Shown piece after piece: positions 1-7,662 of a stretch of DNA of 12,113 bases. The stretch is taken from NCBI GenBank assembly GCA_022600655.1, contig JAHZJZ010000032.1, positions 1 to 12,113 on the forward strand, given 5' to 3'. Below the pieces are notes generated by a model. That model saw nothing but the letters and a program-made list of their open reading frames with translations, made no database searches and was not told where the DNA came from. Numbering within the stretch: position 1 is the stretch's first letter; each line of letters begins with the position of its first letter. The position numbers were made by a program, and so were the translations under genes. Origin of the DNA: Campylobacterota bacterium (GTDB taxonomy: Bacteria > Campylobacterota > Campylobacteria > Campylobacterales > Sulfurovaceae).

Positions 1-1
1 A

Positions 2-2812
2 AAAGAAGATTTAAGTAGAATAGACACTTATCGAGATTTGGTTAACTTTGAAATAGATGGAATGCTACTTTTTTTAGACAAACAACCAGAGTTCTTCTCC
101 CATAAAGAGATGATTAAAAATCTTTTTATGGAGCTAAACAGGAGTCGAAAAGAGTTAGATACTTTAGAGAGTGACTATAAAAAAATATTAGTAGAGAGCT
201 ATTATCATAAGGTTATAATGCCTTTAGTAGAAGTGATGAACAGTGTTATTGTCCAGTCTCAAGAGCATCGTGGGGTTGAACTTATCTATTATGTAAAGTT
301 GGTAAAACTCAAAGCAAATCTTAATATTGAGAAGAGTTTTATCTCCTATATTTTAAGTAGTTCAAAACCCATGAGTCAGCAAGAGTTACTCCTTTGGGAG
401 AACTTTGTAAAAAATGATGTAATACCCAGTTTAGACTTACTTAATAACCTATCTATAACTTTTAAACTCAATGGTATTATTCAGCCTGAACACTTTTCAA
501 ATTTAGCTGGTGAGGTGAGAGAGAAGATTTATGTTGCTGCTAGTGCAGGAGGATACACCGTATCAACAGATGAGTGGTTAGAGATTTTTTCAAAAAAAAT
601 TCATATTATTACTCAGGCTCAACGCACACTTTTTGATAGTTTAAAAAGCTTAATTTATAAAGATGTCTTTGCTAAACAAGACCGAGCTTCTATTTTTGTG
701 GTGATTTTTATTGTCTCTTTAGTGATGTTTTTACTTCTACTCTATTTTAACGCAAAATATAGTAAAAATAGACGTTTTCTAGAAGATACCCTGCTGGATA
801 TTGAAGCTGATTTAGATATGCAGCAAAAACAGGAGATACAGAGGGTACTTAAAACCAATAATAATCAAGAGATTTATAAATTTTTAGCCAATGCCATTAA
901 AGAGCCAAGTCGTGCGAAAGATCACTTCCTTGCCAATATGTCGCATGAGATACGAACACCTTTAAATGGTATTATTGGGTTTACCAATATTCTTAAAGAG
1001 ACAGAGTTAAAAGATGATCAGCGTGAATTTCTGAATATTATAGAAGAGAGTTCGGTGAATCTCATTGGTATAGTTAATGATATCTTGGACTTCTCAAAAG
1101 CCTCTTCTGGAAAAGTAGAGTTTGAGAGCATAGCCTTTAATGTGATGGATAAGTTTGAAGCGAGTATAGATGCTTATGCTGCTAAAGCGGCAGAAAAAAA
1201 TATAGACTTGGGGCTTTTTATTGACCCAGAACTTCCGACTGAGCTTATTGGAGATCCCACAAAAATTTCACAAATTATTCTAAATCTTTTGAGTAATGCC
1301 ATTAAGTTTACCCATGAGAATGGAGAGGTTAATGTCTCTATAGAGAAGCTTTTTGAAACTAAAAAAGAGGTAACGGTTAAGTTCTCTGTACAAGATAATG
1401 GTATAGGTATACCTGAGGATCAACAGAGTAAAATTTTTGATGCCTTCTCTCAAGCTGATGCCAGTACGAGTCGAAAGTTTGGAGGAACAGGGTTAGGATT
1501 AACCATCTCAAGCAGATTTGTTAGACTCATGGGAGGGGTTTTAGAGATAGATGGCAAAGAGGGTGAGGGGTCAACGTTCTTCTTCTCTCTTAGACTTCCA
1601 AAACCTATAAGTTCTCAAGCACTGGCATCACCTGATTTTAGGCATTTAACGGTAGGGTATCTCTTAAGCCAATCAAAAGATTTACGGGAAGCCAATCAAA
1701 ATCTTGAAACCTATGTACGTTACACTGGAGCAGGATTTCAAACTTATAGTTATAAAGAGCTTACTAAGATTGAACCAGCACATCTACCCGATATTATATT
1801 TATTGACCATCAATACTTTCAAGATGAAGAGAAGCTTGAGTCCCTAGTAACATTAAATAAAAAGATAATCTTGATTAGTACAGCAGAGATAGAAAAATGT
1901 GTTTGTCCAGTGAAAGATAGAATCACAAAGATTCTCTATAAACCTGTTAATTTTAATAAGACCATTAGAGCATTAAGTTTGGCTGAACATGCATCAGAGT
2001 CCACAATGAAAGGGCTTACTGAGATTAATGAGACAACACTGAATCGTGTTTTTAATAATGTGAACGCTCTGGTAGTTGAAGATAACGTTATTAACCAAAA
2101 GTTGATTCGAACGGTACTTAGTAACTTTGGCATGAGTGTAATGGTTGCTAGTAATGGTTTAGAGGCACTTAATTTACGTCAAAAAGAGGCTTTTGATATT
2201 ATTTTTATGGATATACAGATGCCTGTGATGTGTGGAGTTGAGTCAACAGAGAAAATTTTGGCGTATGAGCAGAGTCATCAAGAAAAACATATACCCATTG
2301 TTGCATTAACAGCCAATACCTCTAAAAGTGATAAAGAGAAGTATTTAAGTAGTGGTATGGATAAGTATCTGCAAAAGCCTATCGACGTTGAGGCTTTAAC
2401 AACCATTTTAGAAGAGTATTTCCCTCTGAATGAGTTAAGAGACTCTATCCCTTTAGACAGTCAAAGTGAACTTGAAAGCAGTCAAAAACCACATATTATT
2501 CTCTATAAAGAGACGCCATTGACAGCTAAAATTTATGCAGCAGTATTGACCAACTTGGGTTATAAAGTAGACAGCTTTAGTTCTGAAGATAAGTTTTTAG
2601 AACATCTTGACAATAACAAGTATCAGTTTGCACTTTTTGATGCCAAACCATTTAGACGTATCAATACCGATAGCTTTGTGGTTGATGTCATTCGCCAGAG
2701 TGGGGCTACGCCTATCGCTTTTGTGGATAAAGATAATCCCAGTGAGTATTGTGAAACCCTTTTAGATGTAAACAGCGTTGAGGAGATTCACCAAAAACTC
2801 ACTAAGCGTTAA
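2..2812 (+). CDS. Hybrid sensor histidine kinase, 5' end outside the window
   Basis: This is a membrane-bound two-component kinase. The frame is open to the window edge without a stop, so the in-frame TTG at 38 is probably internal and the protein is N-terminally cut. In order it shows: an all-helical sensor region (nt about 130-680) resembling NIT (nitrate/nitrite-sensing) domains; a TM helix (about 692-748); HisKA with the H-box SHEIRTPLN (His codon 944-946); HATPase_c with N-box NLLSNAIKF and G-boxes DNGIGIP and GGTGLGL; then three receiver-like domains. REC1 (about 1637-1990) keeps the Asp (1805-1807) and the C-terminal KP but lacks the acidic pair. REC2 (about 2063-2422) is canonical: acidic ED at 2078-2083, phospho-acceptor Asp at 2210-2212, Lys at 2375-2377. 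REC3 (about 2488-2809) keeps an Asp (2639-2641) but lacks the acidic pair and the KP. There is no Hpt domain, so a separate phosphotransfer protein is expected. The kinase fold is certain; NIT is tentative. Confidence 0.93.
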   Translation, partial: KEDLSRIDTYRDLVNFEIDGMLLFLDKQPEFFSHKEMIKNLFMELNRSRKELDTLESDYKKILVESYYHKVIMPLVEVMNSVIVQSQEHRGVELIYYVKLVKLKANLNIEKSFISYILSSSKPMSQQELLLWENFVKNDVIPSLDLLNNLSITFKLNGIIQPEHFSNLAGEVREKIYVAASAGGYTVSTDEWLEIFSKKIHIITQAQRTLFDSLKSLIYKDVFAKQDRASIFVVIFIVSLVMFLLLLYFNAKYSKNRRFLEDTLLDIEADLDMQQKQEIQRVLKTNNNQEIYKFLANAIKEPSRAKDHFLANMSHEIRTPLNGIIGFTNILKETELKDDQREFLNIIEESSVNLIGIVNDILDFSKASSGKVEFESIAFNVMDKFEASIDAYAAKAAEKNIDLGLFIDPELPTELIGDPTKISQIILNLLSNAIKFTHENGEVNVSIEKLFETKKEVTVKFSVQDNGIGIPEDQQSKIFDAFSQADASTSRKFGGTGLGLTISSRFVRLMGGVLEIDGKEGEGSTFFFSLRLPKPISSQALASPDFRHLTVGYLLSQSKDLREANQNLETYVRYTGAGFQTYSYKELTKIEPAHLPDIIFIDHQYFQDEEKLESLVTLNKKIILISTAEIEKCVCPVKDRITKILYKPVNFNKTIRALSLAEHASESTMKGLTEINETTLNRVFNNVNALVVEDNVINQKLIRTVLSNFGMSVMVASNGLEALNLRQKEAFDIIFMDIQMPVMCGVESTEKILAYEQSHQEKHIPIVALTANTSKSDKEKYLSSGMDKYLQKPIDVEALTTILEEYFPLNELRDSIPLDSQSELESSQKPHIILYKETPLTAKIYAAVLTNLGYKVDSFSSEDKFLEHLDNNKYQFALFDAKPFRRINTDSFVVDVIRQSGATPIAFVDKDNPSEYCETLLDVNSVEEIHQKLTKR

Positions 2813-4035
2813 AAGTTATACTCAGCATTCATAAAGAGAAGGTCATTATTTTCGACGCTATCAAAACGACTAGAACCACCTATATAGTCTACAAGCCCTA
2901 CATTGGTGTTGATTCCATCTGCAATATCATAAGTCACCCAAGCCCTCTGAAAGCCACCCTCATCTAGTTTAGAGCCAAACAGAGAGATAAGATAGTTGGC
3001 TTTAAGTGTGGCATTGATAAAGTCGGAACTAACTCTAAAGGCGTGTTGATAACTCTCTTTTTGAGTATCGACTTTTTTAAGAGCAATATCATAAGAGATG
3101 AGTGTATCTGCGATACCATTATACTCTACCCCTAACAGTCCATTGGTCTCTTTTAAGGCTGCATCAAAATATGCCAACTCTGACTTTAAAAGCCATGAGC
3201 CTTGGAGTATATTAAGTGCTGTTCCAAACATGTTCACGTCACTCTCTTTGGTTTGGTTAAGCTGTGCTGTGTAGAAGTTTATATCCCAGCCTGAAAACTC
3301 CCCTCCAATACTGAGGGCAGGTGTTACTTTAGATTGAGCTTCTGGGTCATTTACTTTGATAGGTGATGGGTTAAATGCAGAACCAAAAGGTGGATTTTTA
3401 GAGAGTCGTTGCTCCAAAACAGCGATGGGGGTTATACGCCAATTATCTACAAAGTAGTCAAACTTTGCCATAGCCACAGGCAGACGTAAATCTTCAATGT
3501 CCACCATACCTGGACGACGGTTATCAATAGGGTTTAGAACATCCGTAACCCGAATGGTGTCACTACGCCCCCAAACCACTACTTGTCGTCCTATCTTCAT
3601 ATCTAGGTTACTGTTTATGCTCCCCTCAACATAGGCATCAAAAAGCTCAACTTCGTTTTGCAGTTCATCTCTCTCCTCTTTGGTATAGTTCTCAACTCCT
3701 CTAAGCCTATAGATAGCATCGTAGTAGGCTTTGGCATTGGTTTTAAATTTGAATCCATTATCAAATTTATGTTCATAGTCCAAAAAGAGTGAACTCTTTA
3801 GTGAAGAGAGGGCATGATGAGGTTGCTCATTAAAAGGAGAGATGGCTACCTCTTGGGCAATACTTCCTGTAAGACCACTATTTTGGGGTTTTGAAGAGGT
3901 ATGTGAACTACTGTTCTCCTCTTCAAATCCCTCCATTAGCTCCTCAGTGCCATCGTCAAAACCCTCTAAAACATCATCTAAGTTTTCAGCCTGTAAAAGT
4001 ACAAAGGTGAGTAGTGAGGCTAAGAGGAGTCTCAT
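2809..4035 (-). CDS. Outer-membrane beta-barrel protein, DUF1302-like
   Basis: Predicted outer-membrane barrel of 408 residues. It has a short signal peptide (MRLLLASLLTFVLLQA, cleavage about residue 16/17), then an acidic Ser-rich stretch (residues 17-50, with LEGFDD and MEGFEEE), then alternating beta-strand-like sequence. It ends in Phe (NAEYNF), as expected for a BAM-recognised barrel. The block around GRQVVVWGRSD...VLNPIDNR resembles DUF1302 proteins, which are encoded beside RND/MMPL permeases and carriers of hydrophobic substrates in many proteobacteria; this copy is shorter than the roughly 600-residue pseudomonad versions I recall. It is the last gene of the operon. Its ATG follows the carrier's stop by one base (TAAGATG), indicating translational coupling. 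Its stop codon overlaps the convergent kinase stop. The substrate is unknown; the outer-membrane location is well supported, the DUF1302 assignment moderately. Confidence 0.82.
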   Translation of the reverse strand: MRLLLASLLTFVLLQAENLDDVLEGFDDGTEELMEGFEEENSSSHTSSKPQNSGLTGSIAQEVAISPFNEQPHHALSSLKSSLFLDYEHKFDNGFKFKTNAKAYYDAIYRLRGVENYTKEERDELQNEVELFDAYVEGSINSNLDMKIGRQVVVWGRSDTIRVTDVLNPIDNRRPGMVDIEDLRLPVAMAKFDYFVDNWRITPIAVLEQRLSKNPPFGSAFNPSPIKVNDPEAQSKVTPALSIGGEFSGWDINFYTAQLNQTKESDVNMFGTALNILQGSWLLKSELAYFDAALKETNGLLGVEYNGIADTLISYDIALKKVDTQKESYQHAFRVSSDFINATLKANYLISLFGSKLDEGGFQRAWVTYDIADGINTNVGLVDYIGGSSRFDSVENNDLLFMNAEYNF

Positions 4036-4036
4036 C

Positions 4037-4837
4037 TTATAACCCTTTTTCTAACCGTCTAGTAGTAAACATATTATCCTCTACAGCTCCATTAAGTTTA
4101 ATATTTGAAAACTTTAAAATGGTTTTGTGTAGGGTACGTTTGTTTTTCTTAGTCGTCATGGTCATCTCATCAATCACCCAGATACCACTCTCTTCATGCA
4201 TCTCTTTAACATCAAGATATTTCATCTTTCCATTGGTTAAGAAGTTAATGGCACGGACGACCACATAGTTATCTTTTCTTACAATGGCGATGCTCTTTTT
4301 ATACCCTGACTCATCAATCACTTTTTGGTTTCGTGGAGTTGACTCTATCATCCACGCCTCATGACCACGTACTTTGGTCTCTTTGAGTAGTTTAAAGTCA
4401 TAATTTTCTAAGTCTCTATCGGTCATATCAAAATAAGAAAAATCTGACCCCATAAAGCTTGAACTCTTATCGGTTGAGGGAATACGTTTGACCTTTTTAA
4501 GTGCTGGAAGGTAGAGCCACTGGTCATCATCTTTAGCTGAGTTATCATAGTCATAGGTTAAAAAAGCCGTATTTTTAACATCAGATGGGTTTTTAAAAAA
4601 CATGATTCGGTGTTCATCTTCTCCAAAATCTTTGGCATATGATTTGAGGTCACGGGTTCGTTCATTTTCATTTTTATCGATGAGTATCATGAGCATATCT
4701 TGCTCTAGGGTCTGTCCATCATCTCTGGCATCGACTTTTTCCATAATGGTACGTGCATTAGTCTCTTCAGCAATGGATTGAGTTGAGAGTAGTGAGGCTC
4801 CCACTCCTAGTAAAAATAGTAGTTTTTTTGCGTTCAT
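4037..4837 (-). CDS. Periplasmic LolA-like carrier (outer membrane lipoprotein-sorting protein family)
   Basis: A 266-residue exported protein. The signal peptide has a KK n-region and hydrophobic core LLFLLGVGASLL, with likely cleavage after SIA (residue 23). No lipobox Cys is present, so it should be soluble in the periplasm. The body carries the family signature: DDDQWLYLPALKKVKRI, then SSSFMGSDFSYFDM, and a C-terminal DEMTMTT strand followed by basic residues. These belong to the LolA/LolB-fold family annotated as outer membrane lipoprotein-sorting protein, distinct from true LolA and typically linked to MMPL-type RND permeases. The inferred role is to carry a hydrophobic molecule from the permease across the periplasm. 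The start is supported by AAAGGA about 8 bases upstream of ATG. It lies between permease and barrel genes, coupled to the latter by a 1-base gap, and separated from the permease by 126 bp holding a REPIN-like element. Confidence 0.87.
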   Translation of the reverse strand: MNAKKLLFLLGVGASLLSTQSIAEETNARTIMEKVDARDDGQTLEQDMLMILIDKNENERTRDLKSYAKDFGEDEHRIMFFKNPSDVKNTAFLTYDYDNSAKDDDQWLYLPALKKVKRIPSTDKSSSFMGSDFSYFDMTDRDLENYDFKLLKETKVRGHEAWMIESTPRNQKVIDESGYKKSIAIVRKDNYVVVRAINFLTNGKMKYLDVKEMHEESGIWVIDEMTMTTKKNKRTLHKTILKFSNIKLNGAVEDNMFTTRRLEKGL

Positions 4838-4867
4838 ATTATATATCCTTTATTGGTTTGACTCTAT

Positions 4868-4946
4868 TTTCGTGGGCAGGAATGCACCACGCTACAGTGT
4901 TTAAATAGGTTAGCTACTGTAGCGTGGTGCTTTCTAGCCCACGAAA
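4868..4946. repeat. REPIN-like element: two inverted REP hairpins with GTAG feet
   Basis: Two 31-nt arms (4868-4898 and 4916-4946) are inverted copies that match at 28 of 31 positions, separated by 17 nt. Each arm can also fold by itself: GTAG foot, CGTGG, a short inner stem and loop, then CCACG (left arm read on the minus strand, CTAC at 4892-4895; right arm on the plus strand, GTAG at 4919-4922). An imperfect palindrome of about 20 nt next to a GTAG tetranucleotide, present as an inverted pair, is the hallmark of REP/REPIN elements mobilised by RAYT (TnpA-REP, Y1 family) transposases. No T-tract follows on either side, so it is not a standard intrinsic terminator. It lies inside the operon between permease and carrier genes. 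No RAYT gene is in the window. Confidence 0.8.
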
Positions 4947-4963
4947 GATAGGCTCTTAATTGT

Positions 4964-7357
4964 TTATTTTATCCAACCACGCTTAGCTGCCACTATCATA
5001 AGGGCTGGTGCTAACAGTAAATCAGAGAGCAGGGCAAAGATAATCACCGATGCGGTCAAGAGTCCAAAGTTCTGTACCGATATCATATACGCAGCCAAGT
5101 AAGCAAAGAACCCAAGAGAAAGGACAATCGTCGTAATCACCATTGCTTTACCTGTGGTTAAAAAGGTCTGCTCTATGGCTTTAGCACTGTCACCTGATTG
5201 TAGGTAGTATCGTCTAAAATTGTGGGTAAAATGTATGGTATCATCAACAGCTAACCCAATGGCGATAGAACCGATAAGTAGGGTAAACATATCCAGTGGT
5301 ATTTTTACTACGTACATAAGCAGTAGCCCCACAATAATAGGTGCTAAGTTAGGAATCATACTTAGCAGTCCTATACGCACTGAACCCAAAATAAGCATCA
5401 TCATAAATGAGATGGCAACAAACGCGATAAAGTAGCTCACTACAGAGGAGTGAATAGCATTTGAGAAGGTGTTAGTAAGCAGTGGAACCATGCCTGTCAC
5501 TTCAACTTTCTCATCGTTAAAGGTTTGAGCTGTTTTGGCTTTGATATGCTCTAGTACTTTCCTAGCTTCAATGGTGTCGTTCCATGGAAGTTTAATGGTG
5601 ACTCTAGCCTTTGAGAATTGTGAATCTACTACATCTTCTAAGTCATCGGAACCTGAGTTCTCAAATAGCAGTAGCTCTTGTGAGACAAGGTTTTGCTCTT
5701 TGGGGATGGTGTAGTGGTTGCTATCATTAGCATGGAGTGCTTGATTGGTCTCTTTGACAATGGTTGCTAAAGAGACTACTTTACCGATGTGGGTAAACTC
5801 ATCTACATACTGCTCTAACTCATTAGAGTAGCTGTTTAGTTTTTCGAGTTTAGTTGGGTCTATCCATCCATTCTCTTTACCTGTATCGAGAACCACCTCT
5901 ATCGTAACGGAACCATTCATCTTTTGGTCAATGACCTCTGTGGCAATACGATTGGTATTATCAGGTTGAAACCATGTGAGAGGGTTATGTGAGAGTTTAA
6001 TCTGTGTGGCAGCTATGATTGAAATAGTGACCAACGCAAGACTTCCTAGTAGAACCTTTTTTGTATGGTTTACAGGGATAGTAGCCAGTTTTTTCATGAC
6101 CCCATCGAGTCGGTGTGAAACTTTGGTAGGTTTGGCTTTGAGTTTGGTAATACTAAGCAGTGCAGGAAGTAGCGTTAAGGTCATAACCAGTGAGACCATG
6201 ACCCCTAGTGAAGCAAACTTACCAAGGTCTGAGATAGGTGCTACCTCAGAACCTGAAAAAGAGGCGATTCCAATGGCTGTCGTTACGGAGGTCATAGCAA
6301 TGGCTAGTCCAGAGTGACCTAAGGTGTAAACTATGGCTTCACGTCTGTCACCTGTGTTGTTAAACCTATCAAAAAAGACCGAAAGAACGTGTACAGTCGC
6401 TCCAATACTCACTGCCAAAAGAAGTGAGGGGACAATCTGTGTAGGGAGTTTAAAGGCAACGCCTAACCATGCCATGGTTCCAACCGTGGTAAGCAACGAA
6501 AGGATAATTACAATGAGAGGATAGAAGACAGCCGAGAGTCGTCTAAAGATAATAAAGAGGAAAATGAGTATGAGTATAAAAGTGATACGCATAAACTTCT
6601 GCATATCTGATTTCATCTGCTGTTTAAGGGCATGGTTTACGGTAGGTGAACCTGCAACATAAATCTCTAGTCCTTTTTTGCGATACTTATCAGCTATCTC
6701 TAACACAGTAGATACAATTTGGGCATTCTCTTTATCGGTTAAAAACTCTTTGGGTGTTGATGAAGTTGTCTCCTCTTCAAATCCATCTGTTAATGCATCA
6801 AGCTCATTAGTTTCTGTTTTTCCCTTATGAGAGTAGGCATCGGTCTCTATCAGTATAGAGGTCATATCACCTTTTTGGTTGATGAGTAGGTTTCTATAGA
6901 AGTTTGACTCCAAGGCTCTCTGTTTAATGGCATCAACCTCTGCTTGAGTGGTTGGAAATGGTTCAAGTAGGTCATCAGTGATAAGTTTATCACCCTCACC
7001 ACGGGTATTTCGTACATTATAGAGTGAAGTGACATCTTCTAAATAGGGAACCCTGTTCTCTATCTCTTTGTGTAGCTCTTTGAGTGTGGTGAGAAACTCT
7101 AGTGTAAAGATATTATCACTCTTAATGGCAAAGCCTATACGTTCATCACGACCAAACTGTTCACGGAACTCATTGTAAGTGATGAGTACAGGGTCATCAT
7201 CATGCATAAAACCTTCGGTTGAAGTATCCATTTTAATCTGAGGAACATGTGATATGGGAAAGGCTAAAAGCAGTATTACAACAATTATGGTTTTAATGGG
7301 ATTGTCATGAAGTAAGCCACCTAGTTGACCCATCCACTGTTCTAATTTTTTATGCAT
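4964..7357 (-). CDS. RND superfamily permease, MMPL type
   Basis: A 797-residue inner-membrane permease with the duplicated RND layout: TM1 (about residues 20-36), a large periplasmic domain (about 38-255), a block of five TMs, a short linker, then TM7, a second periplasmic domain and five more TMs. The second half carries AIGLAVDDTIHF with adjacent Asp705-Asp706, the acidic pair expected of the proton relay. The equivalent first-half site reads SIGATVHVL (Ala320), without an acidic residue. The first periplasmic domain has an acidic Ser/Thr insert, LTDGFEEETTSS (189-200), that resembles the N-terminus of the operon's barrel protein. The length fits MMPL/HpnN-like exporters of lipids or hydrophobic molecules rather than the 1000-residue AcrB class. 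The start is supported by AAAGGA 5-7 bases upstream. It is the first gene of the operon. No membrane-fusion-protein gene accompanies it; the LolA-like carrier presumably takes that place. The substrate cannot be read from sequence. Confidence 0.92.
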   Translation of the reverse strand: MHKKLEQWMGQLGGLLHDNPIKTIIVVILLLAFPISHVPQIKMDTSTEGFMHDDDPVLITYNEFREQFGRDERIGFAIKSDNIFTLEFLTTLKELHKEIENRVPYLEDVTSLYNVRNTRGEGDKLITDDLLEPFPTTQAEVDAIKQRALESNFYRNLLINQKGDMTSILIETDAYSHKGKTETNELDALTDGFEEETTSSTPKEFLTDKENAQIVSTVLEIADKYRKKGLEIYVAGSPTVNHALKQQMKSDMQKFMRITFILILIFLFIIFRRLSAVFYPLIVIILSLLTTVGTMAWLGVAFKLPTQIVPSLLLAVSIGATVHVLSVFFDRFNNTGDRREAIVYTLGHSGLAIAMTSVTTAIGIASFSGSEVAPISDLGKFASLGVMVSLVMTLTLLPALLSITKLKAKPTKVSHRLDGVMKKLATIPVNHTKKVLLGSLALVTISIIAATQIKLSHNPLTWFQPDNTNRIATEVIDQKMNGSVTIEVVLDTGKENGWIDPTKLEKLNSYSNELEQYVDEFTHIGKVVSLATIVKETNQALHANDSNHYTIPKEQNLVSQELLLFENSGSDDLEDVVDSQFSKARVTIKLPWNDTIEARKVLEHIKAKTAQTFNDEKVEVTGMVPLLTNTFSNAIHSSVVSYFIAFVAISFMMMLILGSVRIGLLSMIPNLAPIIVGLLLMYVVKIPLDMFTLLIGSIAIGLAVDDTIHFTHNFRRYYLQSGDSAKAIEQTFLTTGKAMVITTIVLSLGFFAYLAAYMISVQNFGLLTASVIIFALLSDLLLAPALMIVAAKRGWIK

Positions 7358-7428
7358 CTACTTTCCTTTAATTTTTGGTTTTATTTTACACTCTGTATAT
7401 GAACGCTATATGAATGTATATAGAATTC

Positions 7429-7458
7429 ATTATATTACTACAATATAACTAATATCAA
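7429..7458 (-). promoter_or_regulatory. Candidate sigma-70 promoter of the permease-carrier-barrel operon
   Basis: On the minus strand, TTGATA (7458-7453) lies 18 nt before a perfect TATAAT (7434-7429). Transcription would start near 7422 and leave a leader of about 65 nt before the permease ATG. This is the best -35/-10 pair I found in the intergenic region. It is a prediction from sequence only. Confidence 0.55.
7430..7448. promoter_or_regulatory. 19-bp perfect dyad, possible repressor operator
   Basis: TTATATTACTACAATATAA has 7-bp perfect arms around a 5-nt spacer. It covers most of the -35/-10 spacer of the leftward promoter and enters the -10 box, a typical place for a dimeric repressor such as a TetR-family protein. 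No such regulator is encoded in the window, and the arms are pure A/T, so chance is a real alternative. Confidence 0.35.
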
Positions 7459-7616
7459 GAAATTATTTTACTATATTACTTTTTTGAATATCTGTAGTAT
7501 GTTATTTGAAACAAGCAAGATACAAAAGTGACTTATTTGTGATTAAGATTTCTATAGATAACAAAATAACAGTAGATAGAAGTGTGATTTTAACAACGTT
7601 CTTATCTAATTTTTAA

Positions 7617-7622
7617 TATAAT
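7617..7622 (+). promoter_or_regulatory. Candidate -10 box for the PAS-GGDEF-EAL gene
   Basis: TATAAT, preceded by TAA, lies 40 nt before the ATG at 7663. No convincing -35 box is at the right distance (TTAACA at 7590-7595 would give a 21-nt spacer). Campylobacterota promoters often lack a -35 box, so this fits the suspected host. Confidence 0.4.
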
Positions 7623-7662
7623 TTAACTAATAATTGTAAAAAAAAACCAAGAAAGGGTATTT

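Larger units (their letters stand above)
7358..7662. other. Divergent intergenic control region, 305 bp
   Basis: Very AT-rich spacer between the divergently transcribed permease and c-di-GMP genes. It holds a candidate promoter for each direction (listed separately) and a 19-bp dyad inside the leftward promoter. Other repeats are a 9-bp direct repeat TATATTACT (7431-7439 and 7472-7480), a TATATGAA direct repeat (7396-7403 and 7407-7414) with a related TATATAGAA at 7417-7425, and a weaker dyad ATGAAT/ATTCAT (7410-7415 and 7425-7430). I saw no credible short coding sequence or RNA gene; about 7481-7590 shows nothing distinctive. Confidence 0.7.

Noticed and set aside
38..40. TTG as the start codon of the histidine kinase
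   Set aside because: The frame stays open upstream to base 2, the TTG has no ribosome binding site, and an N-terminal membrane anchor is expected before the sensor domain, so the gene is treated as cut by the window edge.
4868..4946. Intrinsic terminator
   Set aside because: The stem is strong but neither side is followed by a T-tract, and each arm folds separately with a GTAG foot, which fits a REP pair better.
5220..6524. Plus-strand open frames opposite the permease gene
   Set aside because: They lie antisense to a well-supported RND permease, contain no recognisable domain and have no ribosome binding site; they are shadows of the codon pattern.
7396..7430. TATATGAA repeats and ATGAAT/ATTCAT dyad as regulator sites
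   Set aside because: They are short and A/T-only or nearly so in a very AT-rich region, where such matches are expected by chance; noted in the intergenic entry only.
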